Part shown: positions 44,105-45,544 of the stretch, one piece after another
Position numbering within the stretch: position 1 is the stretch's first letter
Layout of the letters: each line of letters begins with the position of its first letter
DNA from: Myxococcales bacterium
GTDB taxonomy: Bacteria; Myxococcota; UBA4151
Length of the DNA: 45,544 nt
Assembly (NCBI GenBank): GCA_002722845.1
Contig: PBND01000074.1
Coordinates: 1 to 45,544, forward strand
Direction: 5' to 3'
Notes under the pieces: generated by a model
What the model was told of the DNA's origin: nothing
What the model saw: the letters and a program-made list of their open reading frames with translations, nothing else
The model's database searches: none
Translations under genes and position numbers: made by a program

Positions 44105-44944
44105 TTAACGATCTTTCGAAAGCTTTGCGCGCAGCAGAACGGCGCCGAGGTTGAGGATCAACAGGAGGCCTAAAAGAATCACGATGCCACCGGCAGCGGT
44201 ATTTTCAAAGCCCGCCTGTGGTCTCGAGACCCAGTTGTAGATCTGGATTGGCAAGGCTGTAAACGGTGCATCAATGCCGTCGGGAAGAAAGGTCACGAAG
44301 GTCAGGGCGCCAACGACGATCAAAGGCGCTGTCTCGCCAACCGCTCGACTCATGCTCAGGATGCAGCCTGTCAGAATACTGGGCAATGCGGCCGGTAGCA
44401 CCACGTGACGGATCACTTGCCAGCGGGTTGCCCCTAAACGAAGGGCCGCTTCCCGCAAATTCCCCGGGACGGCCCGCAGGGCTTCAATGCTCGCGATCAC
44501 GACGATGGGCAGCACCAGCAGCGCCAGTGTGGCCGCACCAGCAATCAAGCTGCGCCCAAGACCAAAGGTGCGGACGAAGATCCCAAGCCCCAGCAGGCCG
44601 TAGATGACGGAAGGAACGCCCGCAAGGCTACCAATATTGATGGCGATGAAACGGCTCAGGCGGCTGTCTTGACCGTATTCCTGGAGGTAGATCGCCGCAC
44701 CGACACCGAGGGGCATACAGATGACCCCGGTGAGCAGCACGAGAAAGAGCGAGCCGACCAAGCCGGGCAAGAGCCCAGCTTTGTCCGCATGACGACTGGG
44801 ATAACTGGTGAGAAACGACCAGTCGATTCGGGCGACGCCGTCCCACATCACATCGCCGATCAGGGCCACAAGACAAGCCAGAGGCAAGAAGAGCCCCATA
44901 AAGCAGACAACCACCAAAATTCGATCGGCGATACGGTGGTTCAT
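44105..44944 (-). CDS. pstA: Phosphate ABC transporter permease
   Basis: 279 aa with six hydrophobic segments. [42 protein letters not shown] and the EAA-loop region [33 protein letters not shown] mark PstA. ATG overlaps the pstC stop (ATGA). Confidence 0.96.
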   Translation of the reverse strand: MNHRIADRILVVVCFMGLFLPLACLVALIGDVMWDGVARIDWSFLTSYPSRHADKAGLLPGLVGSLFLVLLTGVICMPLGVGAAIYLQEYGQDSRLSRFIAINIGSLAGVPSVIYGLLGLGIFVRTFGLGRSLIAGAATLALLVLPIVVIASIEALRAVPGNLREAALRLGATRWQVIRHVVLPAALPSILTGCILSMSRAVGETAPLIVVGALTFVTFLPDGIDAPFTALPIQIYNWVSRPQAGFENTAAGGIVILLGLLLILNLGAVLLRAKLSKDR

Positions 44945-45544
44945 GATCGCTTCCCTCGAGCCAGACGCTGGCCGAAGATGTTGACGATGAAGGTCATCGC
45001 AAACAGCGTGAGCCCGACGGCAAAGATCGTTTGATACTCGAGGGTCCCCTGGGGCGTGTCGCCCATGGACACCTGAACGATATAGGCAGTCATCGTTTCC
45101 ACCGGAACCTGAGGATCAAAGGTAAACCGAGGCTGCTGACCTGCCGCGATCGCTACAATCATGGTCTCACCGACTGCTCGAGCAAGGGCCAACAAACTGG
45201 CGGCCGCAATTCCACTGCGGGCCGCAGGTAAAATGACTCGGAAGATCGTTGAAGCTCGCCCTGCGCCAAGAGCATAGGCGCCTTCCCGTAGGTCATTCGA
45301 CACGGCGCTGAGCGCGTCTTCGGATAACGAGGCGATCATCGGCGTGATCATAAACCCCATGACGATGCCAGGGCTGAGGGCATTAAAGCCCGACAGGTTG
45401 GGTAAGAATTCTTGCAGCAGTGGCGTGACGAAAAGAAGGGCAAAATAACCGTAAACAATGGTGGGAATGCCGGCCAGCATCTCCAGGCTTGGTTTCAGCC
45501 ACTGCCTTAACTTAGGCGATGCTAACTCTCGTAAGTAGATCGCC
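44941..45544 (-). CDS. pstC: Phosphate ABC transporter permease (5' end outside window)
   Basis: The frame continues through the right edge; residues [21 protein letters not shown] precede the in-frame Met at 45480, so that Met is not the start. [16 protein letters not shown] and the EAA-loop [27 protein letters not shown] identify PstC. The missing 5' part and a pstS gene would lie to the right on the minus strand. Confidence 0.95.
   Translation of the reverse strand, partial: AIYLRELASPKLRQWLKPSLEMLAGIPTIVYGYFALLFVTPLLQEFLPNLSGFNALSPGIVMGFMITPMIASLSEDALSAVSNDLREGAYALGAGRASTIFRVILPAARSGIAAASLLALARAVGETMIVAIAAGQQPRFTFDPQVPVETMTAYIVQVSMGDTPQGTLEYQTIFAVGLTLFAMTFIVNIFGQRLARGKRS

Overview
The window is 45.5 kb of GC-rich, densely packed bacterial chromosome with 41 protein-coding genes. 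One runs off the left edge (positions 1-2313) and one, pstC, off the right edge. I see no rRNA, tRNA, CRISPR array, insertion sequence, integrase or phage gene. The style points to Myxococcota or a related deltaproteobacterial lineage. About fourteen genes encode lipoproteins with a lipobox Cys, several followed by Asp/Gly/Ala linkers of the DGG..DAG type. There are thrombospondin-3 and DUF4215 repeat proteins, a eukaryotic-like Ser/Thr kinase, a paraoxonase-like lipoprotein and a Gld-type ABC operon. This taxonomic call is inference from gene content only.

Layout. 1-5742: a divergent pair of units, a truncated secreted lipoprotein with TSP3 repeats and an HEFGH zinc-protease motif on the minus strand, and a two-gene polyuronate-degradation operon (GH105/GH88-like hydrolase plus heparinase II/III-like lyase, both lipoproteins) on the plus strand. 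5768-15664: a run of nine minus-strand genes holding a hotdog thioesterase, a barrel-like protein, a beta-lactamase-fold lipoprotein, a five-repeat lipoprotein of unknown role, menB, aroC, aroB, a CsgG-like protein and a DUF4215/fibrinogen-like lipoprotein. aroB and aroC make chorismate, menB works further down in menaquinone synthesis, and the thioesterase could supply the DHNA-CoA hydrolysis step. 15729-20885: DUF4139 lipoprotein, ECI1-like enoyl-CoA isomerase, a lipoprotein with 43 cysteines, and a TauE/SafE permease. 20882-31732: alternating short units including a degenerate phosphodiesterase-fold lipoprotein, ftsB, PIN-PhoH ATPase, Ser/Thr kinase, asnS, paraoxonase-like lipoprotein, alpha/beta hydrolase lipoprotein and dusA. 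31810-37756: a cation/proton antiporter, then a five-gene ABC operon (GldA-like ATPase, permease, small membrane protein, GldG-like protein, DUF4340 protein). 37716-39220: cytochrome-like and YtkA-like lipoproteins and free-Met-R-sulfoxide reductase. 39314-42651: a fatty-acid beta-oxidation operon (thiolase plus hydratase/dehydrogenase). 42662-45544: the phosphate uptake operon pstC-pstA-pstB-phoU.

Genome architecture is the most distinctive feature. Within strands, genes are joined by ATGA, TAATG or TGATG overlaps. Four of seven convergent pairs end in an interlocked 4-base YTAR in which both stop codons share bases. The short spacers ahead of many genes carry a recurring promoter-like pattern, TTG-type -35, 16-18 bases, then a TAG/TAA-type -10 usually preceded by C. 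It lies so close to the start codon that leaders would be only about 0-25 nt in most cases. Three divergent spacers hold symmetric versions of the -10 that could serve both strands.
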